Below are positions 1 through 11,715 of a DNA stretch of 64,000 bases, piece by piece. The stretch is from Cunninghamia lanceolata (Eukaryota; Streptophyta; Pinopsida; Cupressales; Cupressaceae). Position 1 is the stretch's first letter. Every line of letters starts with the position of its first letter. The position numbers and the translations under genes are program-made. The stretch covers positions 13,534,001-13,598,000 of the forward strand of contig BSBN01001752.1 in NCBI GenBank assembly GCA_027924645.1. Direction: 5' to 3'. The notes beneath the pieces were generated by a model. The model was not told where the DNA came from and made no database searches. It was given only the letters and a program-made list of their open reading frames with translations.

Positions 1-771
1 CGACTTAGGAAAAACATCTAAGTCGGCAAACAATCATAAGAGTATCCGCAAGATGAATAACACATCCGGTCGGCCACCACAAGAACATTCGCAGGATGAA
101 CAACTCATCTGGTCGGCTAAACAGAGCAAGAACTTCATCCGGAAGAATAACTTCAATTCCGGGCTCTACTATCAATGCGGACCAACAACACAATCTTAAC
201 ATGATCCAAGAACCTTCACAAGCCTGTCTGAATGACCAGGTACATCCGCACTTTCTTAACTTACTGGAATCTCTTCTCTTCCTTATCCAGAACTTCAAGA
301 ATACTGTCTGTCGCCACTGTCATAATGCAAGAGGTACTTCTGGACCTCCAAATCATACACAAATCAGGATGACACATCACAAGGACATCCCAAACACTCC
401 TTCCAATCCGCAGATTAGGATAATACAATTCCGGACCTCACCGGACCTTTCTGTGATCCTTTGTCACCTCTGAACACTTGCCGGAACCGGTTCTACACCG
501 ACAGCCACAACTCCTTCAGATCTTCATGCGGACCTCTGAAATCTTAACTGAAGCATCTCAAGACTCATATCTACAGACCCTTTAATCCGCATCCTCCGGT
601 TCTCATCCTATACAGTACATTTGCCTTCTTCTCATCACTGTTCTTCACTGTTCCTGACTGAGGCTAATTTTCTCAATATCCTTAGCACACTGCTCATCCA
701 ATCCATCTTGTCAATGCAATATGAGTATGTTGACATCAATGACAACAATGGTTTACCTCATACTTGCAACA
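1..771 (-). repeat. E1 3' LTR (partial, right 771 bp on plus strand)
   Basis: Identical in layout to 5831-6601. On the minus strand it starts TGTTGCAAG directly after the polypurine tract. The U3 part is rich in CCGG/TCCGGA words (for example near 66, 138, 168, 350, 432, 442 and 482), which are CpG and CHG methylation targets. The first ~524 bp of the LTR as read on plus lie before the window. Confidence 0.95.
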
Positions 772-1094
772 ATCTCCCCCTTTGTCATTGATGGCAACAT
801 ATGATGTGAAAAACCATTAAGACAAGAACTTCTCCTTTCTGTCACAGCTCCCCCTATCAACAACAACTTTTCACATGTCTTCTCTTCCTTTACTGCTCCC
901 CCTTTGATCATCAACCACTTGTTTTTCACATGTCTTCTCTCCCCCTTTGACATCAATGGCAAAGGGCTTATACTTGCAATTCTCATACATCAGAATCATA
1001 CCAGCTGCTCCCCCTTAGTTGCAGCTCCCCATCATCAATCCGGATCACAAGATATGACTGTGATATCCACCGGACTGATGCACATCAGTGCATC
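772..1094 (-). promoter_or_regulatory. E1 polypurine tract and repeated PPT-like blocks
   Basis: The tract adjoining the LTR reads AAAGGGGGAGAT on the element strand. The same C5 core (plus strand CTCCCCC) recurs at 774, 848, ~896, 939 and 1008, with a shorter copy near 1025. The copy at 939-966 is followed by GACATCAATGGCAAAGGG, so that its two ends (CCCTTTG and CAAAGGG on the element strand) can pair. Repeated polypurine blocks before the 3' LTR are known from Sireviruses. Confidence 0.7.
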
Positions 1095-4000
1095 CTAGTT
1101 CATCACCGGAGGGGCCATGACCCCTAACTTCTCCCGGAGATATTCAAAAGAATCCTTGGGAAGAGGTTTAGTAAAGATATCTGCAATCTGATCCTTGGAG
1201 GGAACATACTCCAATCTGACTTCTTCCTTGTTCACTTGTTCTCTCAAGAAGTGAAACTTGATAGATATGTGCTTAGTCTTAGAGTGCAATACCGGATTCT
1301 TAGAAATATTAATTGCACTTGAATTATCACAGAAAATTGTGATAGGCTCCTCATATTCAACTTTAATGTCTCTTAGCATCTGCTTCATCCATAAGATTTG
1401 AGTGCAACTACCTGCTGCTGCAATGTATTCTGCTTCAGTTGTAGACAGAGATATTGCATCTTGTTTCTTGCTTAACCAAGAAACCAATCTCTTCCCCAAA
1501 AAGAATGCTCCTCCACTAGTGCTCTTCCGGTCATCCACATCTCCTGCCCAATCTGCATCTGTGTAAGCATGAAGAGAGAAATCCGGATCTCTAGGGTACC
1601 ATAGACCATACTCAACTGTTCCTTTCAAGTACCTAAAAATTCTTTTGATTGCCATAACATGAGATTCTCTAGGATCAGCCTGGAATCTTGCCACAAGACC
1701 AACAGCCTGCATTATATCTGGTCTAGTTTGAGTGAGATACAACAATCCACCAATCATTGATCTATACTTTGTCTGATCTGCCTTTGGAGAATCATCATCT
1801 TTGCTTAACTTACATCCGGTTGCCATAGGAGTGTTCATAGGCTTTGAGTCTTCCATACCAAATTTCCTTAACAATTCTTTCACATATTTGGTCTGAGAAA
1901 TGAAGATCCCTTCTTTTGTTTGAGTAATTTGCAGACCCAAGAAGAAATTCATTTCACCAAGCATAGACATTTCAAACTCACTTTTCATCTGATTTGCAAA
2001 AGTTTTGCACATACTATCTCTTCCTCCAAAAATGATATCATCCACAAACACTTCAACAATCAAAATGTTTTCATGATCAATTTTGAAATATAAGTTACTG
2101 TCAGCAGTACCTTTGTTGAATCCAATCTGCACAAGATGCTTATCCAACCTTTCGTACCATGCTCTTGGGGCTTGCTTCAATCCATACAAAGCTTTCTTCA
2201 ACTTGCAGACCATATCATCATTATCAGACAATTGAAATCCATCCGGTTGTTCAATGTAGACTTCTTCTTCCAGATCACCATTTAGGAAGGCAGACTTGAC
2301 ATCCATCTGATATACCTTGAAGTCTTTGAAGGCAGCAAATGCAAGAAGTAATCTGACTGCTTCAATTCTTGCCACCGGAGCAAAAGTCTCTTCAAAGTCA
2401 ATTCCTTCTATTTGAGAGTAGCCTTTGCAGACCAATCTAGCTTTGTTTCTGATTACTTCACCAGCTTCATTTAGTTTGTTCCGGAAGACCCACTTGGTTC
2501 CAATTACATTCCTGTCTCTAGGTCTGGGAACAAGATCCCAAGTATGATTTTTCTCAATTTGCATCAATTCATCTTCCATTGCTTTGGTCCAGTTTTCATC
2601 ATTGCAGGCTTCATTTATTGTTTTAGGTTCAATCTTTGAAATCAGACAATATTCATCCTGATTTTGAGCAACATTCCTTCTAGTTTGTACACCTTTGCTT
2701 CTGTCACCTATGATCTGATCTTCAGAGTGGTTCAGTCTTACATACCTTGAAATTTTGGGAGTATCCTGCACTGCTGCTTCTTGATTAGGCTCATTCAAAC
2801 CTATCTCTTCTTCCTGATTTATCGGATCAGGCTGACTCTGTCTCACCGGAGAGGATTGAGTTCCTTGAACACTGTCTTGGTCATCTTCATCAAACTCATA
2901 AAATCTTGATGGCTTCTCAATTCCTTCATCAACTTTCACATTGGTGCTTTCTATCATCTTCCTCAATCTCTTATTGTAACACCGGTATGCTTTGCTTTGA
3001 GTGGAGTAACCCAAGAAAATTCCTTCATCACTTCTAGCATCAAACTTTCCTAGATCTTCATCTCTTTTAATATAACACTTGCTACCAAATACTCTGAAAT
3101 ATTTCACAGTAGGAGTGATGCCAAACCAGAGTTCATAGGGGGTCTTACCGGTGTTGTTTCTGATTTGAACTCGATTGAGAGTGTAGACTGCAGTGCTGAT
3201 AGCTTCTTTCCAAAACATTTGAGGAACATTAGCTTCCAACATCATTGTCCTGGCAGCTTCCTGGATGGTCCGGTTCTTTCTCTCAACTACTCCATTCTGT
3301 TGTGGAGTCCTAGGAGCAGACAACTGTCTCCTTATACCCTGCTTCTCACAAAAGTCAATGAACTCACCAGATGTAAATTCACCACCTCTATCAGACCTTA
3401 GACACTTTAGTTTCAATCCGGTTTGATTCTCTACCATAGCTTTGAAGATTTTGAACTTCTCAAATGCTTCTGATTTTTCTTTTAGAAAGGTAACCCACAT
3501 CATCCTGGAATGATCATCAATTAACAACATGAAATATCTATCACCTTGCAGACTCTTGATTCTTGTCGGACCACAGAGATCAGTATGTACTAATTCCAAC
3601 AATCCGGTAGAAGACTGATCTTGGCTTTTGAAAGAGACTCTACTTTGTTTACCTAGCTGACATTCTTTGCACAAACTATTTGTAGGTTTCATCAATTTTG
3701 GAAGATCTCTTACAGCCTGAGTATTGCTTATCTTGATGATGTTATCAAAATTTACATGACACATTCTTCTATGCCATAACCAACTCTGATCAACTTGAGC
3801 AAACAGACAACTTTTGTTTGAACCAACCAGATGAAAGATATTACCTTTTGTTTGAGCACCAGATGCAATTTCAGTTCCGGAGCTTGTAAAGATTCTGCAT
3901 TTTCCATTCTTGAACCAGAGATCATAGCCTTTGTCCACTAACTGACCAACACTGAGAAGATTGTGCTTCAATCCTTCAACATATAGTACATTACCTGTTT

Positions 4001-5249
4001 TGCTCTTTCCATCAAAGGAAATAGTTCCCCTACCTCTGATTCTGCCAGCAGAATTGTCACCAAACTTTACCATTCCTCCTTCATACCTTTCCAAATCTAA
4101 GAACTTATTCTTGTCACCAGTCATATGGTGAGAACATCCACTGTCAATAACCCAATCATCCTTTTCTTCCACTTGAGCAGCCAAAGCTTTTTCAACAACT
4201 TTGTGATTGACAGATTCAGAGAGTATTGAATCTTCTTCCTTGATGGCAATAAACACCCACTCATTTCCGGATTTGCTTCCTAGTTCTGATTCATCATCTG
4301 TTACTCCTTCATTGTCATCTTCTTCATGAACATAATAGCAATTCTTTTGAAACCTTTGTCTGTTAGTATTAGACCTTGCAGATCTTTCCGGACATCTTGA
4401 AGCAAAATGACCAATCTTATTGCAATTGAAGCACTTAAAGGGTAGTTTTCCTTCATACTTACCGGATCCTCTTGGCAGTCTCTTTGCAATGAGGGCTTCA
4501 AGTTGAGCTGTTTCTGCTTCTTCTTCTTCCATGTCTCTTCTTGCTTGATCATACCATGACATCTTCCTTGATGAGTTTTCTCCCGGATCAAATCTCTGTT
4601 TGCCTTTCACATAGGTACTGGCTTTGAAAGCAGATTCAGTCTTGGGAGGACCATCTCCAAACTCGGTCATTTCAAATGCAGCTAGTTTGCCAGCCAGTTG
4701 TTCTCTTGTGACAGTTGTGTGGGCTTTGAATTCATCAATGGCAGCAACCTTGATTTTGTAGGCAGCAGGAAGGGATCTTAGGATTTTGCAGACAATCTCA
4801 TTTTCATCTAAAATTCCACCAGCATTTCTGATTCCACATACCAGCTCATTCACTCTTGGCATAAAGGTGGTGATGTTTTCATCATCTCTCATTTTCAATC
4901 TTTCAAATTTCCCTTTCAGACTTTGCAACCTTGCACTTTTGACAAACTCATCTCCTTCATACAGAAGTTCCAGTTTAGTCAGGATCTCATATGCAGTTGG
5001 TAGGTCAATAACATTCAAGAGATCTGAGTCATTCAATGCGCTTAGAAGAGCTTCCTTGGTCCGCAGATTGTTTTCAGCTTCTGTGATTTCATTCAGAGTT
5101 GTCGGACCACCTTGTGGAGGTACACATGGTTTTGAAACCATAGCCAAGTATGCTTTTCCCATACATTCCAGGTGACACTTCATGCGACCTTTCCAGAGAG
5201 TGAAGTTGGTTCCATCAAACTTCGGACTATCCTTCTTGTATGACGACAT
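1095..5249 (-). CDS. Copia Gag-Pol polyprotein, intact
   Basis: A single 1384-codon frame encodes all copia retrotransposition proteins. Domains in order: gag (1-270, starting with the [10 protein letters not shown] motif); CCHC zinc knuckle C273-C276-H281-C286; aspartic protease D369-SG; GAG-pre-integrase HHCC (H493, H498, C527, C530); integrase D557, D620, E656; the KAYRCYNKR stretch near 753; reverse transcriptase from ~900 with [11 protein letters not shown] (1022-1032) and FVDD (1068-1071) as catalytic box; RNase H D1231, E1272, D1308. There are no stops or frameshifts and every catalytic residue is present, so it may still be active or only recently silenced. The start at 5249 lies only 41 nt after the primer site and matches the start of the related E3 gag. 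FVDD instead of the usual YVDD is a common variant. Confidence 0.97.
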   Translation of the reverse strand: MSSYKKDSPKFDGTNFTLWKGRMKCHLECMGKAYLAMVSKPCVPPQGGPTTLNEITEAENNLRTKEALLSALNDSDLLNVIDLPTAYEILTKLELLYEGDEFVKSARLQSLKGKFERLKMRDDENITTFMPRVNELVCGIRNAGGILDENEIVCKILRSLPAAYKIKVAAIDEFKAHTTVTREQLAGKLAAFEMTEFGDGPPKTESAFKASTYVKGKQRFDPGENSSRKMSWYDQARRDMEEEEAETAQLEALIAKRLPRGSGKYEGKLPFKCFNCNKIGHFASRCPERSARSNTNRQRFQKNCYYVHEEDDNEGVTDDESELGSKSGNEWVFIAIKEEDSILSESVNHKVVEKALAAQVEEKDDWVIDSGCSHHMTGDKNKFLDLERYEGGMVKFGDNSAGRIRGRGTISFDGKSKTGNVLYVEGLKHNLLSVGQLVDKGYDLWFKNGKCRIFTSSGTEIASGAQTKGNIFHLVGSNKSCLFAQVDQSWLWHRRMCHVNFDNIIKISNTQAVRDLPKLMKPTNSLCKECQLGKQSRVSFKSQDQSSTGLLELVHTDLCGPTRIKSLQGDRYFMLLIDDHSRMMWVTFLKEKSEAFEKFKIFKAMVENQTGLKLKCLRSDRGGEFTSGEFIDFCEKQGIRRQLSAPRTPQQNGVVERKNRTIQEAARTMMLEANVPQMFWKEAISTAVYTLNRVQIRNNTGKTPYELWFGITPTVKYFRVFGSKCYIKRDEDLGKFDARSDEGIFLGYSTQSKAYRCYNKRLRKMIESTNVKVDEGIEKPSRFYEFDEDDQDSVQGTQSSPVRQSQPDPINQEEEIGLNEPNQEAAVQDTPKISRYVRLNHSEDQIIGDRSKGVQTRRNVAQNQDEYCLISKIEPKTINEACNDENWTKAMEDELMQIEKNHTWDLVPRPRDRNVIGTKWVFRNKLNEAGEVIRNKARLVCKGYSQIEGIDFEETFAPVARIEAVRLLLAFAAFKDFKVYQMDVKSAFLNGDLEEEVYIEQPDGFQLSDNDDMVCKLKKALYGLKQAPRAWYERLDKHLVQIGFNKGTADSNLYFKIDHENILIVEVFVDDIIFGGRDSMCKTFANQMKSEFEMSMLGEMNFFLGLQITQTKEGIFISQTKYVKELLRKFGMEDSKPMNTPMATGCKLSKDDDSPKADQTKYRSMIGGLLYLTQTRPDIMQAVGLVARFQADPRESHVMAIKRIFRYLKGTVEYGLWYPRDPDFSLHAYTDADWAGDVDDRKSTSGGAFFLGKRLVSWLSKKQDAISLSTTEAEYIAAAGSCTQILWMKQMLRDIKVEYEEPITIFCDNSSAINISKNPVLHSKTKHISIKFHFLREQVNKEEVRLEYVPSKDQIADIFTKPLPKDSFEYLREKLGVMAPPVMN

Positions 5250-5304
5250 CCTGGATCACCTCAAGCGGTTAAGCTCCTATCAGAGGAACTTGGCTCTGAT
5301 ACCA
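5250..5304 (-). promoter_or_regulatory. E1 primer-binding site (tRNA-iMet) and 5' leader
   Basis: On the minus strand 5304-5291 reads TGGTATCAGAGCCA, complementary to the 3' end of initiator methionine tRNA, two bases after the LTR end. The leader to the gag ATG is only 41 nt and contains GCTTAACCGCTTGAGG, which recurs at the same place in E3 (45231-45270). Confidence 0.9.
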
Positions 5305-5306
5305 AT

Positions 5307-6601
5307 TGTTGGATCTAGGGCATACAACTGAGAGGGGGGGGGTGAATCAGTTGTATAAAACTTCTTGTTCTTTCAAACACTTGATTCTTTGTTGTTAGTT
5401 AGCAGCATATCAATTAATCATCCATGAAAGCATAATACATAAACACAAGAGCAGATAAGCATCAACACATTGAACACCAAGATTTTGACGTGGAAAACCC
5501 AGTTAAGGGAAAAATCACGGGGTGATTAACCCAAGAATTATTCTCTGTTAGAAGAATAAAGAAAAATGAATGGCACATGCCAATTAGGGCTCACTGCCCG
5601 AGCACACTGCTCACAAAGAGGCCCACTGCCTACAAGGAGACACACTGTCTACAAAGTGATAAAAATCACAGTCTTGAACTGGAGAATGACATCTCTACCA
5701 TGTCCGGATCAATTCCAATTAAGCCCAAAAACCTCTACTCTGCCTTTCGCACTTCTCTTCGCTATACCACACTCATCCACACACACCACACTTTGAAATG
5801 AACTCACAAACCGTTATTTATACAAGACATCGACTTAGGAAAAACATCTAAGTCGGCAAACAATCATAAGAGTATCCGCAAGATGAATAACACATCCGGT
5901 CGGCCACCACAAGAACATTCGCAGGATGAACAACTCATCCGATCGGCTAAACAGAGCAAGAACTTCATCCGGAAGAATAACTTCAATTCCGGGCTCTACT
6001 ATCAATGCGGACCAACAACACAATCTTAACATGATCCAAGAACCTTCACAAGCCTGTCTGAATGACCAGGTACATCCGCACTTTCTTAACTTACTGGAAT
6101 CTCTTCTCTTCCTTATCCAGAACTTCAAGAATACTATCTGTCGCCACTGTCATAATGCAAGAGGTACTTCCGGACCTCCAAATCATACACAAATCAGGAT
6201 GACACATCACAAGGACATCCCAAACACTCCTTCCAATCCGCAGATTAGGATAATACAATTCCGGACCTCACCGGACCTTTCTGTGATCCTTTGTCACCTC
6301 TGAACACTTGCCGGAACCGGTTCTACACCGACAGCCACAACTCCTTCAGATCTTCATGCGGACCTCTGAAATCTTAACTGAAGCATCTCAAAACTCATAT
6401 CTACAGACCCTTTAATCCGCATCCTCCGGTTCTCATCCTATACAGTACATTTGCCTTCTTCTCATCACTGTTCTTCACTGTTCCTGACTGAGGCTAATTT
6501 TCTCAATATCCTCAGCACACTGCTCATCCAATCCATCTTGTCAATGCAATATGAGTATGTTGACATCAATGACAACAATGGTTTACCTCATACTTGCAAC
6601 A
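5307..6601 (-). repeat. E1 5' LTR, 1295 bp
   Basis: Bounded by TG and CA on plus (TGTTGGATC at 5307, TTGCAACA at 6601). On the plus strand it opens with a hairpin: 9-bp stem arms TACAACTGA (5323-5331) and TCAGTTGTA (5347-5355) around a G-rich loop. The double-stem motif at 5489-5520 (CGTGG/CACGG outside, CCC/GGG inside, A-rich between) follows, then an ~19-bp tandem repeat with the core CACTGCCTACAA (about 5589-5660). Confidence 0.95.
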
Positions 6602-8993
6602 AAACTTTGGACCAATTGTTCCCTCAAACTGTGACACCTAGGAATATATTCTTTGCATGTATAGGTGGATGTTAGGTCCACCTACAAAACCTACCTCAGT
6701 TTTTTTAAAATCAATTTTATTTTCCTATGGTGGCAAGGAATGCATTGTTCCAAAATGCTTCAGTTTCATGCAGTGGATAGGTGCTAGGAGTGAGATTTTG
6801 CATTCCACAACTCGTGGGGCTAAACTGACTACGCTAATGCATCAGGGTAGGTAGGTAAATGGTACGAGAGGTCTCATTTCATTCACCAAGTGTCCCAGTC
6901 ATTTGGGAAAGCAGGCTACTGGCAAAGTCACTTAAGATCCCTAAGAGTAAAAAAATGCCAAACTTTGACGGAGCAGTTCTCAAAATTCATGTCAACTAAG
7001 AATGTTTCGTTTGGACCTACAGGTCCACATGGGGTTCATCCACAATAACTTCTCTCGATTATGGTCAAATCCAATCTGTTTGACCATGTTGAAATCAAAT
7101 GCATTCTTGTAAAATGCTTTAGTTTCATGCAATGGAAAGGTCCTAGGAGTGAGATTTTGCATTCCATAGCTCATAGGGCTGAACTGACTGCACCAATACA
7201 TTGAGGTGGGCGAGTAAATGCTAGGAGAGGTCTCATTTCATGTGCCAAGTTTCTCAGTAATTCCCAGTTGCAAGCTATCGACAAAGTTGAAAGGTGCTAG
7301 GAGTAAAATTTTGCATTTCAAGGCTCGTGGGGCCAAACCGACTATGCCAATGCACTGGGTTGGGTGGGTAAATTTTAGGGGAGGTCTTGTTTTATGCACC
7401 AAGTGTCTTAGTCATTCCAAGTTTCAAGCTACGAGCAAAGTCGAAAGGTGCTAGGAGTGAGATTTTGCATTCCATAGCTCGTGGAGGCAAACCAACTATA
7501 CCAACATGTTGGGGTGGGCGGGTAAATGCTAGGGGAGGTCTCATTTTGTGGGCAAGTGTCCCAATTGTTTCGGGTAGCAGACTACCAGTAAAGTCACTTA
7601 AGATCCCTAAGAGCAAAAACCTACCAAACTTTGATGGAGTAGTTCTCAGAATTCGTGGCAACTGGGATTGTTCCATTTGAACCAAAAGATGCACATGGTG
7701 CCCATCCACAATAACCTCTCTCGGTTTTGGTCAACTCTAATCCGTTTGATTGTGCCGAAATCAAATGCATTGTTTCAAAATGTTTCATTTCCATGTAGTG
7801 GAAAGGTGTTAGGAGTGAAATTTTGCATTCCACAGCTTGTGGGGCTGAACCAACTTCACTAATACATTAGGGTGGGTAGTTAAATTCTAGGGGAGTTCTC
7901 ATTTCATGCGCCAAGTGTCTCAGTCATTCCCAACTGCAGGCCACCAACAAAGTTGAAAGGTGCTAGGAGTGAAATTTTACATTCCATAGCTTGTGGGGCC
8001 GAACTAATTGTGCCAACACCTCAGGGTGGGTGGGTAAATGCTAGGGGAGGTCTCGTTTTGTGCATCAAGTGTTTCAGTCATTCTGAGCTGTAAGCTACCA
8101 CCAAAGTCGAAAGGTGATAGGAGTGAGATTTTACATTCCATGTCTTGTGGAGCCAAACCAACTGTACCAACATGTCAAGGTGGGTGGGTAAATGCTAGGG
8201 GAGGTCTCATTTCATGGGCCAAGTGTCTTAGTCATTCCGGGCAACAAACTGCTAGCAAAGTCACTTAAGATCCCTAAGAGCAAAAAACTGCCAAACTTTG
8301 ACGGAGAAATTCTTGGAATTCATGGTAGCTGGGAGTGTTATGTTTAGACCTATAGGTGCATGTGGGATCCATTCACAATAACCTCTCTCAGTTTTGGTCA
8401 ACTCCAATTCTTTTGATCGTGCTGAAATCAAATGCATTCTTGCAAAATGCTTCAGTTTCATGTAGTGGAAAGGTGCTAGGAGTGACATTTTGTATTCCAA
8501 AGCTCATGGAGCTAAACCAACTGCACCAATGCATCATGAGTAAATGTTAGGGTAGGTCTCGTTGCATGTGCCAAGTGTCTTAGATATTCTTGGCTGCAGG
8601 TTATCGACAAAGTCACTTAAGATCCTAAGAGCAAAAAAATGTCAAAATTTAATGGAGTAGTTCTCAAAATTCATGGAAACTAGGAATGTTTCTCTTAGAC
8701 CTATATGTGCATGTAGGGTCCATCCACAATAAAGTCTTGGTTTTGGCCAACTCCAATCCATTTGACTATGCTAAAATCAAATGCATTCTTGCTAAATGTT
8801 ACAGTTTCATCCAACACAACCTTGCCAAGAGCCATATTTTTTGTTCTGCTCATCGTGGGGCTGAACCAACTACACCAACACATTGGGGTGGGTGGTTAAA
8901 TGCTATGGGAGGTCTCCTTTTGTGCACCAAGTGTCTCAGTCATTTGTGGTAGTAGACTATCAGCAAAGTTGCTTTTAGATCCCTAAAAACTAA
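6602..8993 (+). repeat. Left arm of a large inverted repeat array (~360-bp and ~150-bp units)
   Basis: Units begin with GTGCTAGGAGTGAGATTTTG or a close variant at about 6780, 7143, 7291, 7447, 7807, 7962, 8113 and 8472, with a diverged one near 8822. Most spacings are ~360 bp; some are ~150 bp, lacking the block with AAGTCACTTAAGATCCCTAA. The same units appear in reverse complement at 8994-11462. An outer variant unit (6602-6760, with a GGTGGA/TCCACC mini-palindrome) has its mirror copy at about 11150-11310, so the arms correspond as wholes. The outer end of this arm is cut off by E1 at 6601. Confidence 0.88.
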
Positions 8994-11462
8994 AGCATTT
9001 TATAAGAATGCATTTGATTTTGGCACGGTCAAACGGATTGGATTTGACCAAAACCAAGAGAGTTTATTATAGATGGACCCCACATGCACCTATAGGTCTA
9101 AATGAAACATTCCCAGCTGCCATGAATTTCAAGAACTGCTACATCAAGGTTTGCCAGTTTTTTGCTCTTAGGAGCTTAAGTGATTTTGTCGGTAGCCTAT
9201 TGCCTTGAATGACTGGGACACTTGGCACATGAAACAATACCTCCCCTATCATTTACCTACCCACCCCAATGCGTTGGCCTGGTCAATTTGTCTCCACGAT
9301 GAGCAGAACAAAAAATATGGCACTTGGCAAGGTTGTGCTACATGAAACTGGAGCATTTTGCAAGAATGCATTTGATTTTAGCATAGTGAAACGGATTGGA
9401 TTTTATCAAAACCAAAAGAGGTTATTGTGGATGGACCCCACATGCACCTATAGATTTGAACAAAACATTCCTAAATGCCATAAAATCCAAGAATTGCTCC
9501 GTCAAAGTTTGGGAATTATTTGCTCTTAGGATCTAGAGAGACTTTGTTGGTAGCATGTTGCCTTGAATGACTGGGATAATTGGTGCATGAATAGAGACAT
9601 CCCCTAGCATTTACCCACCCACCCCAATGCATTGGTGTAGTCGTTTCAACCCCACGAGTTATGGAATACAAAATCTCACTCCTAGCACCCTTCCACTGCA
9701 TGAAATTGAAGCATTTTGCAAGAATGCATTTGATTTCGGCACAGTCAAACATATTAGAGTTGAATAAAACTAAGAGAGGTTATTGTGGATGGACCGCATG
9801 TGCACCTATAGGTCCAAAGAGAACAATTCTTGGCTGCCATGAATTTTGATAACTGCTCTGACAAAGTTTGGCCTTTTTTTGCTCTTAAGCATCTTAAGTG
9901 ACTTTACTGATATCCTACTGCCCTGAACAACTGAGACACTTGGAGAATAAAATAAGACCTCCCCTAGCATTTAATTTCCCACCCCAATGTGTTGGTGTAG
10001 TCGATTCAGTCCCACAACCTATGGAATGCAAAATCTCACTCCTAGCACCTTTCCACTGCATGAAACTAAAGCATTTCTCAAGAATGCATTTGATTTCGAC
10101 ATGGTCAAATGGATTGGAGTTGACCAAAACTAAGAAATGTTATTGTGGATGAAACCACGTGCACCTGTAGGTCCAAACGGAACATTCCCATCCACCAAGA
10201 TTTTTTAGAATTACTATGTCAAAGTTTGACAATTTTTTGCTCATAGGGATCTTAAGTGACTTTATCAGTAGCATGTTGCCCCAAATGACTAAGACACTTG
10301 GTGCATGAAATGAGACCTCCTCTAGAATTTACCCACCCAAATCAATGTGTTGGCATAGTCGGTTCAATCCCACGATGTGAAGAATGAAAAATATAGCTCC
10401 TGGAAAGATTATGTTGTATGAAACTGAAGCATTTTACAAGAATACATTTGATTTTGGCACAGTCAAATGGATTGGAGTTGACCAAAACCAAGAGAGTTTA
10501 ATTTGGAAGAACCCCACATGCACTTGTAGGTCTGAACGGAACATTCCCAGCTATCACAAATTCTAATAATTGCTCCATCAAAGTTTGGCAATTTTTTGCT
10601 CTTAGGATCTTAAGTGACTTTGCCGGTAGCCTTCTGCCTCGAATGACTGAGACACTTGGCACACAAAAAAAGACCTACCCCAGCATTTACCCTCTAATCC
10701 CAATGCATTGGCGTAGTGGGTTCAGCTCCACGAGCTATGGAATGCAAAATCTCACTCCTAGCACCTTTCCACTACATGAAACTGAAGCATTTTGCAAGAA
10801 TGCATTTGATTTTGGCACAATCAAATGGATTGGAGTTGACCAAAACTAGGAGAGTTTATTATGGAAGGACCCCATGTGCACCTGTAGGACCAAACAGAAC
10901 ATTCCCATCTACCACAAATTCTGAGAACTGCTCTATCAAAGTTTGGTTATTTTTTGCTCTTAGGGGTCTTAAGTGACTTTGTCAGTAGCCTACTACCCCG
11001 AATGAATAAGACACTTGGTGCATGAAGCAAGACCTCCCCTAGCATTTAACAGCCCACCTTGACATATTGGCATAGTCAGTTTGGCTCCATGAGCTGTGGA
11101 ATGCAGAATCTCACTCCTAGCACCTTTCTACTGCATGAAACTAAAGCATTTAGGAACAATGTGTTCCTTGCCACCATAGACAAATGAAATTGATTTAAAC
11201 AAACTGAGATAGGTATTTGTAGGTGGACCTGGCATCCACCTATTTATGCAAAGAAGATGTTCCTAGGTGTCATGGTTTGACGGAATAGTCGGTCCAAAGT
11301 TTGATACATTTTTTGTCTTAGGGCTCTTGAGAGATTGTTTGAGTTTGATGTAGCCAATAATGACCAAGACTTTTCTGTTGAAAATACACCTCCCCTAGCA
11401 TTCACCCACCCACCCTGACATATTAGAATAGTCAATTCAACCCCATGAGGAGTAGAATGTGT
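8994..11462 (-). repeat. Right arm of the large inverted repeat array
   Basis: Reverse-complement units recur at about 9300, 9670, 10030, 10385, 10740, 11100 and 11450, a regular ~360-bp period. Each unit can be read as a similar short peptide beginning MECKISLLAPFH, but frames are interrupted and I see no sign that it is a protein. The arm ends near 11462, where sequence switches abruptly to PPR-like DNA. A foldback transposon, a long-TIR element or an inverted satellite duplication are all possible; no transposase or clear short terminal motif is visible. Confidence 0.85.
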
Positions 11463-11647
11463 TCTAATTACATCCATCGAAGCATAAAGGATATGGAAAT
11501 TTTGTCAGATGTTGTAGTTGCAATTGCCTTGATAAACATGTATATAAAGTGGCAAATGTAAAGCAAATGTAGAAAGATGAAATAAGGATATGCAAATCAT
11601 AGAAACCATATAAAAGGTGAAATGAGGATATGTGAAGCATGCCAAAC

Positions 11648-11715
<68 letters not shown>

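Larger units (their letters stand above)
1..6601 (-). mobile_element. E1: young Ty1/copia element, probably SIRE/Maximus-like, 3' LTR truncated by window edge
   Basis: Order on the minus strand: 5' LTR (5307-6601), initiator-Met primer site (5291-5304), one intact gag-pol frame (1095-5249), polypurine tract (772-784), and 3' LTR (771 down to beyond base 1). The two LTRs align without gaps at an offset of 5830; by eye I count six differences over 771 bp, all transitions. It sits inside the inverted array that starts at 6602; the flank after the LTR is AAACT, but the other target-site copy lies outside the window. SIRE/Maximus-like placement rests on the RT/integrase motif style and the repeated polypurine blocks before the 3' LTR, and is an inference. 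Confidence 0.93.

Noticed and set aside
3165..3401. Antisense frames inside the copia polyprotein
   Set aside because: Shadows of the minus-strand gag-pol with no motif of their own (also 4786-5175 and 4301-4591).
5291..5304. tRNA-Met-like sequence
   Set aside because: Only the 3' acceptor complement is present; it is a primer-binding site. The same applies at 23754, 45271 and 51250.
6602..11462. Regular repeats suggestive of a CRISPR-like array
   Set aside because: Units are ~360 bp, imperfect, inverted in two arms and in plant DNA; there are no short identical repeats with unique spacers.
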